From Planctomycetales bacterium (GTDB lineage Bacteria > Planctomycetota > Planctomycetia > Pirellulales > Lacipirellulaceae), in NCBI GenBank assembly GCA_020427155.1, contig JAGQOW010000008.1:1-64000 (forward strand): a DNA stretch of 64,000 bases, given 5' to 3'. The translations under genes and the position numbers were made by a program. Shown piece by piece: positions 44,197 to 54,505 of this stretch; within the stretch, counting starts at the first letter, position 1, and each line of letters opens with the position of its first letter. Under the pieces are notes generated by a model. That model saw only the letters and a program-made list of their open reading frames with translations, was not told the origin of the DNA and did not search any database.

Positions 44197-44679
44197 CTAC
44201 TCCGGCGCTGAGCGTAAAAAGTGGCCACTGGCGCCACCAGCTTTCTCTTCGAGTTGCACTTCTTGGATGGTCATGGCGCGGTCGACTGATTTACACATGT
44301 CGTAAATGGTAAGAGCAGCGACGCTGACGGCAGTAAGTGCTTCCATTTCGACGCCCGTCTTGGCGGAGACGCTTACCGTAGCTTCGATACGGATGGCATT
44401 GTCGGCCTGGGGCTGCAGGTCGATCGTTATCGTTTCGAGCGAGAGCGGATGACAGAGGGGGATCAGGTAGGCCGTGTGCTTGGCGGCCATAATGCCAGCA
44501 AGTCGGGCGACTTCGAGAACATCGCCCTTGGAGTGCTCTCGATTGAGTATCATCGCCCGAGTTGCAGGCTGCATGAGCACCCGTCCGCTGGCCCGTGCGC
44601 TCCGTTGGGTGACCGGCTTAGCGCCCACATCGACCATACGGCTAGCTCCCTGCTCGTCGAAGTGGCTAAATTCGCTCAT
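44197..44679 (-). CDS. moaC: Cyclic pyranopterin monophosphate synthase MoaC
   Basis: The product has 160 residues, normal for MoaC. Opening [19 protein letters not shown], central [18 protein letters not shown] and [20 protein letters not shown] are diagnostic; the KxxDM active-site block is visible as [11 protein letters not shown]. It acts early in molybdenum cofactor synthesis. No other moa gene is in the window. It starts with ATG at 44679 and is followed by the polyprenyl synthase gene. Confidence 0.97.
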   Translation of the reverse strand: MSEFSHFDEQGASRMVDVGAKPVTQRSARASGRVLMQPATRAMILNREHSKGDVLEVARLAGIMAAKHTAYLIPLCHPLSLETITIDLQPQADNAIRIEATVSVSAKTGVEMEALTAVSVAALTIYDMCKSVDRAMTIQEVQLEEKAGGASGHFLRSAPE

Positions 44680-45076
44680 GGTGTGCTGGGTCTCGAAACT
44701 CCTCGAACTGAACCGCTATTGTATGCGGGAAACTCGGCTCGTCGAGGTGGGCATTCGAACAACGCGGATTGCCCGCATGCAGTCGGGGGTCCACACAAAG
44801 ATGCTAACCGAGGCTGCGCGTCGGTTTGAACCAGAAGCGGGCCCGTAGCCCACAGTGTACGAAAAAAGCCTCGTTGCCGAGTTGGCAACGAGGCTCATTG
44901 AGCGGGGAAGTAGCGACTGTCCGGGAGAGAACAGCCGCCGCGCAGTTGAATCGTTCAACAGCCCCTGACTTGATATGATTATCCGCTGGCAACAATACAT
45001 TCAGCGGTTTGGGTCACCAAGGGAAGTGGGTAGTCGCGAGCACCATCGACGGGTCGCTCGCCGCCGCTCACATTTC
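44680..45076. other. Intergenic region holding a strong terminator
   Basis: About 400 bases between moaC and the HTH-receiver gene, both on the minus strand. The terminator at 44862-44894 separates the two transcripts. Short open frames (for example 44716-45000) lack any recognisable feature. Confidence 0.55.
44862..44894 (-). terminator. Intrinsic terminator of the HTH-receiver gene transcript
   Basis: GCCTCGTTGCC (44868-44878) is perfectly inverted at 44884-44894 around a 5-base loop. On the minus strand the 11-bp stem is followed by TTTTTT (44867-44862). It lies about 180 bases past the stop of the gene at 45077, leaving a long 3' untranslated region. Confidence 0.88.
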
Positions 45077-45649
45077 CTAGACTAACTCTTTCTTGTTGCC
45101 AATGAGAGTTCGTAGTCGCTCGGCAAGCAGGGCCGCGTCGAATGGTTTCTTGAACGTCTCGTTGATGCTGGAACGATCGAAGCTGGCAGTGGTGCCGTCA
45201 TCGGGTAGCAGCGCGATCAGGATGGTTTCGGCAAAATCGCTGCTGCGACGCAGATTCTGGCAGATCTGCAATGCTTCTACCTGTCCGATCGAGAAGTCGA
45301 CGATGATGCAGTCGGGGTGGAAGCTTTCGGCTTGAATGCCTGCTTCGAACCCACTGGCAGCCATCGAGGTGCGGAACGATTTGGCTGGCGGCAGCTCTCG
45401 CTTGAGGTTTTCGATCAAGACCTGGTCTTGAGCGACAATGAGAACCTTGGCCATGGCCTCGTCCTCAAGATCTCCCAGCGGCATGCCATGCTCTTTGAGG
45501 AACTTAATCAAGTATTCACGGGGGATTCGCCGGTCCTGGGAACCGGGAATGCGATAGCCCTTCAAACGCCCTGAGTCAAACCACTTGCTGACCGTGCGGG
45601 GGGCCACCTTGCAGATCTTAGCGACCTGACCAGTAGTAAAGACCTTCAT
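45077..45649 (-). CDS. Excisionase-type HTH fused to a receiver domain
   Basis: The product has 190 residues from the ATG at 45649 (MKVFTTGQVAKICKVAPRTV). Residues 1-60 form a MerR/excisionase-like winged helix with RTVSKWFDSGRLKGYRIPGS and RRIPREYLIKFL. Residues ~68-185 resemble a response-regulator receiver: AKVLIVAQDQVL, phosphoacceptor Asp in IIVDFSIG, and a late Lys in ETFKKPFDA. The acidic pocket is weak (a Gln-Asp at the first position instead of Asp-Asp). DNA binding at the N-terminus with a C-terminal receiver reverses the usual order, and no kinase is nearby. Genes of this shape are frequent in planctomycetes. It ends at the terminator at 44862. Confidence 0.87.
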   Translation of the reverse strand: MKVFTTGQVAKICKVAPRTVSKWFDSGRLKGYRIPGSQDRRIPREYLIKFLKEHGMPLGDLEDEAMAKVLIVAQDQVLIENLKRELPPAKSFRTSMAASGFEAGIQAESFHPDCIIVDFSIGQVEALQICQNLRRSSDFAETILIALLPDDGTTASFDRSSINETFKKPFDAALLAERLRTLIGNKKELV

Positions 45650-46558
45650 CACGGGTACTCCAAAAATTGTCTTGCGTTGACGCTGGTCAAGCTCCAGGCC
45701 TTGTGGCCCAGTAGCTTGGGTGTCCCTTTGTAAGTGCAATAGCTGACCAATTGCTTCCCTTCGTCAGCGAGTATTGCTTCCTAGTCTCCGAGGCTTTTGC
45801 CTTCCACGACCCCTTAGGCCGTGACGGAATTCAAAAGACATTCACCTCCTTCTGACAGATACCGAATGCACTCCTGGGTCGGGTCACCCAAAAAATCGCA
45901 TGTAGGTTTGGCTCAGGTCCTTCTGATCCACTCCGTCCATGTAAAACCTATCGGCAATGCAAGCATTGGAAGATTGGCAAAAGTCGTTAAATTGGAGACT
46001 CTAGGTGCAAGTCGTCCTAATCACTACTATCCAACCTATCCATTGCGCCCATTGCCTCGTGCTTTGCCTGCATTCCAATGCGAAATACGAGACAATGCAC
46101 GAAGGTGTTGCAACATTGGTTGCGTACTGAGAGCGAGCTGAAAGAACGTACAACACCGCACAAGCAGCGGCGCGTCCTTAACTTCTGGCAGGCTCCCCCC
46201 TTGGAAAGTTCGTCTCAACAGCTGTGGGAACCAAGGAAACAATCGCTGTGGCCGTGCTGCTGAGAACAATCCTTCCGAAAGATAGTTTCGATTCAAATGG
46301 GGTATCGACTTTAGAAACTTTCCCTATTCGGGGAGACTCGTCCGGTTGTAATGCTTCGCCCCAATGTTCTGTTTTCGACGATCGTCGCGATTCTCGCTCT
46401 TAGCAGGGAATCGAAATGCCACCACGAGGGCCCATTCGCTGAGACCCAGGGGAAACTGGCAATCTGCTCGACCCCACGTATAATGGGCCGCTGCTGGCAA
46501 TTTGGCAGCAGTCTGCTGCCAAGTCGTTCCGTTACCCGGTGATTGTGCGAGGCATACC
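45650..46558. other. Divergent intergenic region
   Basis: About 900 bases between the minus-strand HTH-receiver gene and the plus-strand FAD oxidoreductase gene. Promoters for both must lie here. I see a 21-base palindrome at 46502-46522. No open frame is convincing, and I recognise no 6S, tmRNA or RNase P RNA motif. Confidence 0.5.
46502..46522. promoter_or_regulatory. Palindromic operator candidate before the FAD oxidoreductase gene
   Basis: TTGGCAGCAG (46502-46511) and CTGCTGCCAA (46513-46522) are perfect inverses around one central T. The centre lies 47 bases before the ATG at 46559, where a repressor or activator could act. Many LacI- or GntR-like sites look like this, but no regulator gene is nearby. 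Confidence 0.5.
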
Positions 46559-48829
46559 ATGAGTCTTGGCAGAATATTGAGCGCCGCCCTGTTTTTGTCA
46601 TGCTCCGCGAGTTTGTCGATTGCGCAGGAGGTATTGATCGAGGCCGAGAGCTTCGAAACATCAGGCGGCTGGAAGCTTGATACCCAATCGATTGGAGCAA
46701 TGGGGTCTCCTTACCTGCTAGCACATGGTCTGGGCCAACCTGTAGAAGATGCGACTACGACGGTTCAATTTCCTGCAGCGGGCGAATACCGGGTTTACGT
46801 GCGAACTAAAGATTGGGTTGCGCGCTGGCAGGCCGAGGGCGCCCCAGGAAAGTTCCAACTGCTGGTCAATGGGCAGCCGCTGGGCGAAACCTTTGGCACT
46901 CGAGGAGCTGAGTGGTTTTGGCACGACGGGGGTATTGTTCAGATTGCCGACACGCGAGTGGAGCTGGCGTTACACGATCTTACCGGTTTCGAAGGACGCT
47001 GCGATGCGATTCTGTTTACCAAGTCGGGGCGAGCTCCGCCCAGCAATTCAGAAGTATTACCCCGATGGCGCCAACTATTGCTAGGCCTGGCGGAAGTGCC
47101 TTCGGAGAAAAACGGGTACGATCTGGTCGTGGTGGGAGGAGGATACTCGGGAATGGGGGCCGCGATCTCAGCTGCGCGCATGGGTTGCAAAGTGGCATTG
47201 ATCCAGAATCGCGGGGTGCTGGGTGGCAACGGGTCGAGCGAGGTGCGAGTCTGGGCACAAGGGCTGATACGCCGGGGCATCTATCCGCGTGTCGGCGAGA
47301 TCATCGAAGAAATCTGTGACCATGCCACTAAATCGCCCGGAACGTACGAAGAGTTTGAAGACGCCAAGAAAGAGCGAATTGTGCGAGCAGAAAAGAACAT
47401 CGACTTGTTTCTGAATCATCATGCCTACCAAGTGGAAACCAAAGAGCATGCAATCGCAGCAGTCCTAACGTTTGATACCAAGACCAGCGAGCGGAAGCGT
47501 TTTGTTGGCCGCAACTATGTTGATTGCACGGGGCATGGGACAATCGGGTTCTTGGCAGGAGCCGAGTGGGATATGACGCCCAAGGGCCGCATGGGAATGA
47601 GCAACATGTGGGCATGGGGCGAGGGGGAGAATGCCGTCGGATTTCCGGAGACGCCTTGGGCACTCGATCTTGAGATGGAAGATTTTCCGTATCCGCGCGA
47701 TCATCATGGCCAATGGTTCTGGGAAGGAGGCTTTGATAAGGATCCGATAGGCGATGCCGAGGGCATTCGCGATTGGAATTTGCGGGCAGTGTACGGAGCT
47801 TTTAACGCGATGAAGAATCGCGGTGGCTCTGAGCAGCACAAGAAGGCATATCTCACCTGGATTGCCTACATTGGCGGCCCGCGCGAGTCGCGGCGCTTAA
47901 TGGGCGACGTGGTTCTGACCCAGAAAGACATCGTTGACAAGCGAGCGTTTGCCGATGGATGTGTCCCCAGCACTTGGTCGATTGATCTTCACTATCCCAA
48001 GAATCAATATGCGAAGAAGTTTCCCGACAATCCTTTTATTTCGGTCGCAAAGTTCGATACCAGGGTCGATCGGGCCTTTGGATATCCGCTGCCTTATCGC
48101 TGTTTCTATTCGCGAAATATCGAAAACTTGTTCATGGCTGGTCGCTGTGCGAGCGTGACGCACGAAGCGCTGGGAACGGTACGTGTGATGAAGACCTGCG
48201 GCATGATGGGAGAGGTGGTTGGCCGGGCTGCCAGTTTGTGTGTGCTGCACAATTGCTCTCCTCGGGAAGTTTATTACCACCACTGGCCCGAGATGGCAGA
48301 GTTGCTCAGGCTGCCAGGCAAGGCCTGGCGCGAAACGGTTGACGGCGAATTGCACGTACCTGCAGATTCGCTGCCGCTAGCTGGCAGATACGGTGTGCCG
48401 ACAGGTGTTGCTCCGGATCAACTCGCCGGTACGGTGGTAGACGACCGCGAGGCAGAATGGTCGGGCAAGTGGACTGAATCGTCGAACTTGAAGGGGTACG
48501 TGGGATGGGGATACCACTATGCCAGCAGCGATTCGGGAGCGGTGATGCGATTTCATGTCAGCGCGCCCAGCAGCGGGAAGTACGAAGTGCGTCTGGCATA
48601 TCGCGAACACGAGAATCGCGGGAATGCGGTTCCCGTTTCTGTGGAAGTTGAAGACAAGGTAACGAAGCGGATCGTAAATATGCGAGAGCGACCACCGCTA
48701 GAGCATGGTTTCGTCTCACTGGGACAGTTTGAATTGCAGCGAGAGGGCCGCGTGACGGTCGTGCTGGAAACCGACGACGCGGGCGGGGCAATAAGCGCCG
48801 ACGCGGTGCAAATGCTCCGGATCGAGTGA
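46559..48829 (+). CDS. Exported FAD-dependent oxidoreductase with flanking beta-sandwich domains
   Basis: The product has 756 residues from the ATG at 46559, which has GCGAGG six bases before it. It begins with a signal peptide (LGRILSAALFLSCSASLSIA). Residues ~25-165 form a carbohydrate-binding-like module (YRVYVRTKDWVARWQ). Residues ~185-620 form an FAD-dependent oxidoreductase (PF12831 type) with the Rossmann motif VVVGGGYSGMGAAISAARMG, GGNGSSEVRVWAQG and MAGRCASVTHEALGTVRV near its end. A C-terminal golvesin/xanthan-lyase-like beta domain (YEVRLAYREHENRGNAVPV) follows. The reaction is unknown, and a sugar-linked substrate is a guess. The stop overlaps the start of the next gene (TGATG). 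Confidence 0.9.
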   Translation: MSLGRILSAALFLSCSASLSIAQEVLIEAESFETSGGWKLDTQSIGAMGSPYLLAHGLGQPVEDATTTVQFPAAGEYRVYVRTKDWVARWQAEGAPGKFQLLVNGQPLGETFGTRGAEWFWHDGGIVQIADTRVELALHDLTGFEGRCDAILFTKSGRAPPSNSEVLPRWRQLLLGLAEVPSEKNGYDLVVVGGGYSGMGAAISAARMGCKVALIQNRGVLGGNGSSEVRVWAQGLIRRGIYPRVGEIIEEICDHATKSPGTYEEFEDAKKERIVRAEKNIDLFLNHHAYQVETKEHAIAAVLTFDTKTSERKRFVGRNYVDCTGHGTIGFLAGAEWDMTPKGRMGMSNMWAWGEGENAVGFPETPWALDLEMEDFPYPRDHHGQWFWEGGFDKDPIGDAEGIRDWNLRAVYGAFNAMKNRGGSEQHKKAYLTWIAYIGGPRESRRLMGDVVLTQKDIVDKRAFADGCVPSTWSIDLHYPKNQYAKKFPDNPFISVAKFDTRVDRAFGYPLPYRCFYSRNIENLFMAGRCASVTHEALGTVRVMKTCGMMGEVVGRAASLCVLHNCSPREVYYHHWPEMAELLRLPGKAWRETVDGELHVPADSLPLAGRYGVPTGVAPDQLAGTVVDDREAEWSGKWTESSNLKGYVGWGYHYASSDSGAVMRFHVSAPSSGKYEVRLAYREHENRGNAVPVSVEVEDKVTKRIVNMRERPPLEHGFVSLGQFELQREGRVTVVLETDDAGGAISADAVQMLRIE

Positions 48830-50514
48830 TGACCGCCTCTCGCCCTTCGCGCACGCGGCTGGTTGTGCTGCACAGCTTTCGGATAGTAGTCTTTGCTACG
48901 GTCTTGCTGCTCATTCACCGACAGGCGGAGGACCGAATTGCTCGCCGGACAGAGGAAAGTCAGCCGCCGGTTGAGTGGGACGTCTTGCAGTCGATTTATC
49001 CCGAGGCAACCAGGTTGGGGAGTGCCACGGAAGAAGGCGGAATTGGGGTCTTTGATAGCGCTGGAAGGAGATTGGGCTACTATCTGCAAACTGCACCGGC
49101 AGGCGATCGCTTTGTCGGTTTTTCTGGACCGACGAATGTTCTGGTTGCGTTTGATGCTAACGACCAGATTCTTAGCCTCAGGATTCTTAGCAGTCGCGAT
49201 ACAAAAGAGCATGTGCGGCAAGTGATCGAGGACGAACGATTCCTGCCATCTTTCAGCGGGCTTTCGAGAGCGGACGCCATCGAGAATCGTAGAGTCGACG
49301 CAGTTTCCGGAGCAACACTGACGAGCCATGCGATCCAGGAGGCAGTAGCCTTTCGCTTGGGGGGCACAATAAGATCGCTACGGTTTCCTGACCCACTCGC
49401 GCTAATTGAAGTGCAGTCGCTGTTTCCCGCAGCTGAGGCAATTGAGCAGATTGAGGACGTGCCATCCCGCTGGAACGTGCTCGGCGCAAACCGCGAGGAG
49501 TTGGGCCAGGTGCTGAGAACCGCTCCCGCGGCGGACAACCTAGTAGGCTATCAAGGTCCCAGCGAAACGCTGATTGGCGTGGGGACAGACGATCAGATTT
49601 CCGGGCTTATATTGCGGGGCAGCTTCGACAACGAGCCCTACGTGACTTATGTGCGCGAAGACAGCTATTTCCTGAATCGGTTTAACGGGCTGTCCCTGGC
49701 CGAGCTTGGCGGGCTCGATCTGCAAGCTGCCGAGATCGAAGGCGTGTCGGGTGCAACCATGACGAGCATGTCGGTTGCCCGCGGGATAGTGCTGGCTGCG
49801 AGAGAGCTTTCTCGAAGTAGGTCAATAGAGCCTCAACAGCATTTGCGTTGGTCGTTGCACGACATGGGGACTGCAGCGATGATTGTCGCTGGCTGTACCA
49901 TTGGTTTCACCTCGCTTCGAGCAGTTCGGCTTTTGAAGCTAGGTTATCAGCTGCTGTTGGTAGCCTACCTGGGCCTGATGAACGGCGACATGGTTTCGCT
50001 AGCGATGATGGCTGGCTGGGCACAATATGGAATTCCGTGGCGCAGTGCGGGGAGCCTGCTGCTGTTGTCGGCAACCGCCCTTATCGTTCCGATAACCACT
50101 CGGCGGAACATCTACTGCACGCATCTTTGCCCACACGGAGCGGTTCAACAATTGTTGAAGAATCGGATTGGCCGGCGACTTCACATGCCGCGTGGCTTGT
50201 CAAAGCTGCTGCGGTCCGTACCGTTCTTGCTGCTAGTCTGGACTCTGTTGGTCGTAATGTGGCCATTGCCGTACAGCCTGGTCGACATCGAGCCGTTTGA
50301 TGCCTGGGTCTTCCGAGTTGCAGGCTGGGCTACCGTTGGCGTGGCGATAGTGGGGCTTGCTGCCTCGTTGTTTGTGCCCATGGCTTACTGTCGATACGGC
50401 TGCCCGACGGGAGCGATATTGAGTTTCTTGCGTCTTAATGCCCACAGCGAACGTTGGTCGCCACGTGATTGGGCGGCGGTGTTGTTGCTGTTGCTGGCCG
50501 TAGTCCTTGGTTAG
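48829..50514 (+). CDS. Membrane FMN-binding / 4Fe-4S protein (NosR/RnfG-like)
   Basis: The product has 561 residues; its ATG (48829) overlaps the FAD oxidoreductase stop as TGATG. It has an N-terminal anchor (VLHSFRIVVFATVLLLI), then two FMN-binding domains, each with the flavinylation motif SGAT (DAVSGATLTS near 158-167 and GVSGATMTS near 305-313). Five to six membrane spans follow. Ferredoxin-like cysteine clusters are CTHLCPHGA and CRYGCPTGA, both shorter than a full 4Fe-4S CxxCxxCxxxCP motif. NosR and related proteins move electrons across the membrane to periplasmic enzymes. Coupling to the exported flavoenzyme suggests it supplies or takes electrons from it. Flavin attachment would need an ApbE elsewhere. 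Confidence 0.9.
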   Translation: MTASRPSRTRLVVLHSFRIVVFATVLLLIHRQAEDRIARRTEESQPPVEWDVLQSIYPEATRLGSATEEGGIGVFDSAGRRLGYYLQTAPAGDRFVGFSGPTNVLVAFDANDQILSLRILSSRDTKEHVRQVIEDERFLPSFSGLSRADAIENRRVDAVSGATLTSHAIQEAVAFRLGGTIRSLRFPDPLALIEVQSLFPAAEAIEQIEDVPSRWNVLGANREELGQVLRTAPAADNLVGYQGPSETLIGVGTDDQISGLILRGSFDNEPYVTYVREDSYFLNRFNGLSLAELGGLDLQAAEIEGVSGATMTSMSVARGIVLAARELSRSRSIEPQQHLRWSLHDMGTAAMIVAGCTIGFTSLRAVRLLKLGYQLLLVAYLGLMNGDMVSLAMMAGWAQYGIPWRSAGSLLLLSATALIVPITTRRNIYCTHLCPHGAVQQLLKNRIGRRLHMPRGLSKLLRSVPFLLLVWTLLVVMWPLPYSLVDIEPFDAWVFRVAGWATVGVAIVGLAASLFVPMAYCRYGCPTGAILSFLRLNAHSERWSPRDWAAVLLLLLAVVLG

Positions 50515-50626
50515 AGACTAGTCGCAGACGACGCATGGCCCTGTAACTGCTGCGATCCGATAGAATCGCTAGCCATAGATTCGCTGAGATTGCAATGACG
50601 TCGTGCAAAGCAAGTGCGCGGCTTTT

Positions 50627-53600
50627 TCATGCCGCTTTCGTTTCTCCGGCGTCTGCTCGAATGTGACCTTCGGCAGACACGTCTTCAAAGCGGACTGAGA
50701 CCCGTTTGGAGACGCCCGACTCCTGCATGGTGATGCCGTAGAGCGTGTCGGCGCAGGCCATCGTTCGTTTGGAGTGCGTGACGACGAGAAACTGAGTGGA
50801 TGTCATGAATTGCTTCAGAACCTCTGCAAATCGATCGATGTTCGCTTCGTCCAAGGCTGCGTCGACCTCGTCCAGAACGCAGAACGGGCTGGGACGGCTA
50901 CGGAAGATGGCCAACAGCAAAGCGACGCAAGTGAGAGTGCGTTCGCCGCCAGAGAGCAGTGAGATGCTGCGCGGCTGTTTGCCGGGCGGGCGGGCGATGA
51001 TTTCTATTCCACATTCCAAGACGTCGCCGCCGTCGCTCTCGTCTATAATGATATCGGCCTCTCCGCCGCCAAACAGGTTGCTATAGAGTTCTTGAAAGTG
51101 CCCGCGGATGACATCCAGGGCTTTGACAAAGAGTTCCCGGCTTTCGACATTGATTTTTGTGACAAGTTGCTCAAGTCGAGCCTTGGCGTTGCGAAGATCT
51201 TGATATTGTTCGGAAAGCGCGGAGTGGCGCTGCTCGATCGCTTCGAGTTCAGAGAGTGCTTCGAGATTGACAGGGCCAATGTTTTGCAGCTGGGCACGTA
51301 GCGTTTGGATTTCGCTCTCTGCAGCCTCGAAGTCCTGTAGCTCGCAGGGTGCGTCGGTTGTGGCTAGCACCGCCAAGTCAACTCCGTAGTCGTCGGCCAA
51401 GCGAGCTGCTGCGTCGTCCCGTTGCTGCTTCAACTGTTGAACCCGAATCTCAGTCTGCTGCAGAATACCCTGACAGTTCAAGAGCCGCTGGCGCAACTGG
51501 TCACAATTCTTGCTCAATCGCACCTTTTGATGACGAAGGGCTTCTTGCCTTTGCGCGAGGCCTTGCGACTGGCTAGCCAGATGTTCTTTGAGGCGATAGA
51601 GTTCTGCAAGCTCGCTGCTCAGATCGAGGACCGATTGTTCGAGTTGGCGACCTTGCTCGTGGCATTGCGCCACTCGTTCGCGGGTTTCGAAAAGCGCCCG
51701 ATCGTGCTCTTCACGATCGCGATGGAGTTGGTCCATCTGCCGGCGCAGACCGTCGCGCCGCTGTTCGCTACGTGCCAAGGCAACCCGATAGTCGGTCACG
51801 CTGCGTTGCAACTGGGCAACCTGTTGTTCCAGTTTGCACGCCTGTTCGCTACGAGTCTTTAGCAAGTCAGCTAGCTTTCCAAGCCCTGCTTGTCGCTCGG
51901 AAAGTTTTTTTCGGTCACGATCGAGGTCGTGAGCGGCAGTGGTGTGCTTGCTTTCGGTGGCGAGGAAATCTGTGCTGGCCGACGCCTGACGTCGGTTCGC
52001 CTGATCAAGACGCTCTCGGAGCGAAGCAACCTGAAGTTGAACAGCACTAAGTTGCTTGGAGAGCTTTTGATGTTGCTTCGAAGATTCGCTTTGCTCATCT
52101 TCTTCTACAAGAATCGACTCCTCCAGACTAATGCAAACGGCGTTCTGAAGCTCGATTCGGCTTTCCATATCACGGATTTCATCGACAAGTGCTCGCAGTT
52201 CACTACGTCGAGAGAGCAAACCCGTGGTCGATTGTCGCGGCCCAACGACGAGGGTCCCGTCGGCTCCGACGACTTCGCCGACGACCGTTACAAAGTTGAG
52301 ACCGCGGCCAATGCCGCTAGCCAGGCGGAGCGCAGTCTCGAGGGATTCCACAAACCAAGTACGTCCGAGCAGACGCCGTGGAAGGGCCGCGAGTTCGGCA
52401 GCGGTTTCTACAAACTGATCGGCGCGGCCCATAACGCCCGGCTCGGCCGATAGATCGATTCGATCGACCGCACTGGCTGGCAGAGGAACATCCATCCGCA
52501 GGAAACTTGTCCGCCCCGGCCATTCGTCGCTGGCCAACGTAAACATGGCGGGGTGCGTATGTTCGACGAGCAAGTGGTTTGCTTTCTCGCCAAGCGCAAT
52601 TTCTACTAGCGAGGCAGTATCGGCATCGACATTGAGCAAATCGGCCACAACGCCGCGGACGCTGCCAAAAGGCCCCTGAGGCTCGTCGTGAGCAAGCCGC
52701 AAAACTTCTTTTGTCCCGGCGCTCAAACCGTCGAGACGTCGTTCGAGTTCTTCCAGAACCACCGCGCGCTCTTTGGCGCCGGTGAGTCGTCCGCGCAGAT
52801 CGGCGAGTTGTTTCTGGGCTTGCGAGAGCGAGATACGATCTGCTCGCAACTTCTCTTCGACTTCGTCGAGGCGTTGCTGCGATTGATAGACTTCGTCTTC
52901 TAGTCTCAGGAGCGCTTGCTCTGCTGTAGCGAACTGTTCGGTAACCTCGGTCAGAGCCTGTTCGGCATGCTCCAGCTCACTACGAAAGCGCACACTGGCC
53001 GCCAAAGCGGCGGTGTGCTCGGAATCGAGCACATGGATTTGTTTTTCCAATTGCGTCGCTTCGCGAATAGCCTCGTTCTGTTGGTGTCGCAGCGCGTCAG
53101 CCTCGGAACGACACTGACTCAGCTCGGTTGCTACTCTGTCGAGTTGTGTCTGCAGCTGTTCGACTTGAGAGTGCGAAGTATCGTATTGTCTTTCGGCCGA
53201 GTGAAGTTCGTCAACAGTCTCAGCAACTAGCTGTTGAGCGTTTCCGGCACGCGAAGTCATGGTCAGCAACTGACACTGCATTCGCTGTGACTCTTGGCGA
53301 AGCTCGTCGTGGCGGGCCAATTGGCTGCGGCGCGTCGACTCGGATTGTGCTATTTGCTCTCGTGCAACAGTTACTCGATTGACAATATCGTGGGTCTGCT
53401 GGAGGAGTTGGTCGATCGATTGTTCGAGCAGGTTGAGTTTCTGGTCACTTCCTGACAGCAAATCGCTCAACTGCTCGGTTGACTGTCGTTGCTGGTCTGC
53501 CTGTCGCTGGAAGTGCTGCAGCTTGGCCGTTTGGGATCGCCACTCGGAGAGCGCCACTTGGATGCGCAGATACTTCAAACGATCAGCTTGATCTTTATAC

Positions 53601-54238
53601 TTGCGTGCTCGTCCTGCCTGAGACCGTACGCTTCGTAATCGTGAGTCGAGTTCTTCGACGATGTCGGAAAGCCGCAACAGATTCTGGTCAACGCGCTGTA
53701 AACGACGGTCGGCCTCTTGACGTTTCAACTTAAAGCGACTGACGCCGGCAGCTTCTTCGAACATTAACCGGCGTTCGCGCGGCGACGACTGTAGCAAGGC
53801 GTCGACTTTTCCTTGCTCGATAATGCTGTAGGCGCCGGTGGCAACTCCGGTGCCGGCAAAAACGTCTCGGATGTCTCGCAATCGACAAGGCTGGCGATTG
53901 ATGAGGTACTCGCCTTCCCCGCTTCGATAGACACGTCGCGAGATTTGCACCTCTCCGGCATCGACGTCCAGAGTGCCTTCGGTGTTGTCGAAGATAAGTG
54001 TGACTTCCGCGGCATTGGTTTGGCTACGACCTTGCGCTCCGCTGAAAATGACGTCCGTCATCTCCTTGCCGCGCAACGCTTTAACGCTTTGGGTGCCGAG
54101 TACCCACTTGATCGCGTCGACAATGTTGGACTTTCCCGATCCGTTGGGACCGACAACGGCTGTGATACCTGCCGGAAACTCGAACCGCGTACGATCAGCA
54201 AAGCTCTTGAAGCCGTTGAGTTCCAGCGCTTTGAGCAT
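50627..54238 (-). CDS. smc: Chromosome segregation ATPase SMC
   Basis: The product has 1203 residues, normal for bacterial SMC. The head has Walker [11 protein letters not shown] and the C-terminal signature [17 protein letters not shown] with Walker [17 protein letters not shown]. Two long coiled coils flank a hinge of about 170 residues ([14 protein letters not shown] through [10 protein letters not shown]-like region). A conserved [11 protein letters not shown] arm is present near 165. With ScpA/ScpB (not here) it compacts and separates chromosomes. It begins with ATG and the next gene upstream (FlgI-like) is 267 bases away on the same strand. Confidence 0.98.
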   Translation of the reverse strand: MLKALELNGFKSFADRTRFEFPAGITAVVGPNGSGKSNIVDAIKWVLGTQSVKALRGKEMTDVIFSGAQGRSQTNAAEVTLIFDNTEGTLDVDAGEVQISRRVYRSGEGEYLINRQPCRLRDIRDVFAGTGVATGAYSIIEQGKVDALLQSSPRERRLMFEEAAGVSRFKLKRQEADRRLQRVDQNLLRLSDIVEELDSRLRSVRSQAGRARKYKDQADRLKYLRIQVALSEWRSQTAKLQHFQRQADQQRQSTEQLSDLLSGSDQKLNLLEQSIDQLLQQTHDIVNRVTVAREQIAQSESTRRSQLARHDELRQESQRMQCQLLTMTSRAGNAQQLVAETVDELHSAERQYDTSHSQVEQLQTQLDRVATELSQCRSEADALRHQQNEAIREATQLEKQIHVLDSEHTAALAASVRFRSELEHAEQALTEVTEQFATAEQALLRLEDEVYQSQQRLDEVEEKLRADRISLSQAQKQLADLRGRLTGAKERAVVLEELERRLDGLSAGTKEVLRLAHDEPQGPFGSVRGVVADLLNVDADTASLVEIALGEKANHLLVEHTHPAMFTLASDEWPGRTSFLRMDVPLPASAVDRIDLSAEPGVMGRADQFVETAAELAALPRRLLGRTWFVESLETALRLASGIGRGLNFVTVVGEVVGADGTLVVGPRQSTTGLLSRRSELRALVDEIRDMESRIELQNAVCISLEESILVEEDEQSESSKQHQKLSKQLSAVQLQVASLRERLDQANRRQASASTDFLATESKHTTAAHDLDRDRKKLSERQAGLGKLADLLKTRSEQACKLEQQVAQLQRSVTDYRVALARSEQRRDGLRRQMDQLHRDREEHDRALFETRERVAQCHEQGRQLEQSVLDLSSELAELYRLKEHLASQSQGLAQRQEALRHQKVRLSKNCDQLRQRLLNCQGILQQTEIRVQQLKQQRDDAAARLADDYGVDLAVLATTDAPCELQDFEAAESEIQTLRAQLQNIGPVNLEALSELEAIEQRHSALSEQYQDLRNAKARLEQLVTKINVESRELFVKALDVIRGHFQELYSNLFGGGEADIIIDESDGGDVLECGIEIIARPPGKQPRSISLLSGGERTLTCVALLLAIFRSRPSPFCVLDEVDAALDEANIDRFAEVLKQFMTSTQFLVVTHSKRTMACADTLYGITMQESGVSKRVSVRFEDVSAEGHIRADAGETKAA

Positions 54239-54505
54239 AAGAGGGTTGTCGTCGCGAGTAACAGGTTTTGAGACTTAGAAGTGACCTCGCAACTCGCAAC
54301 TCACGACTCGCGGCTCCTCCTAAAAATAGCGGCGAATCGTAGCAAACTAACCGATTGGCATGGAGGGCAGAACCTGAGTGCTAGCAGCGAGACTCTGAAG
54401 CCCTGGCGGCTCGCGGATCCAGGAATGGGTGCAAGGCCAGAACTGGGGCAATGGACAAGACGCAGGCACCAGGAGCTTTGAGCCATCCTTTAGTCAGCAG
54501 GCTCA

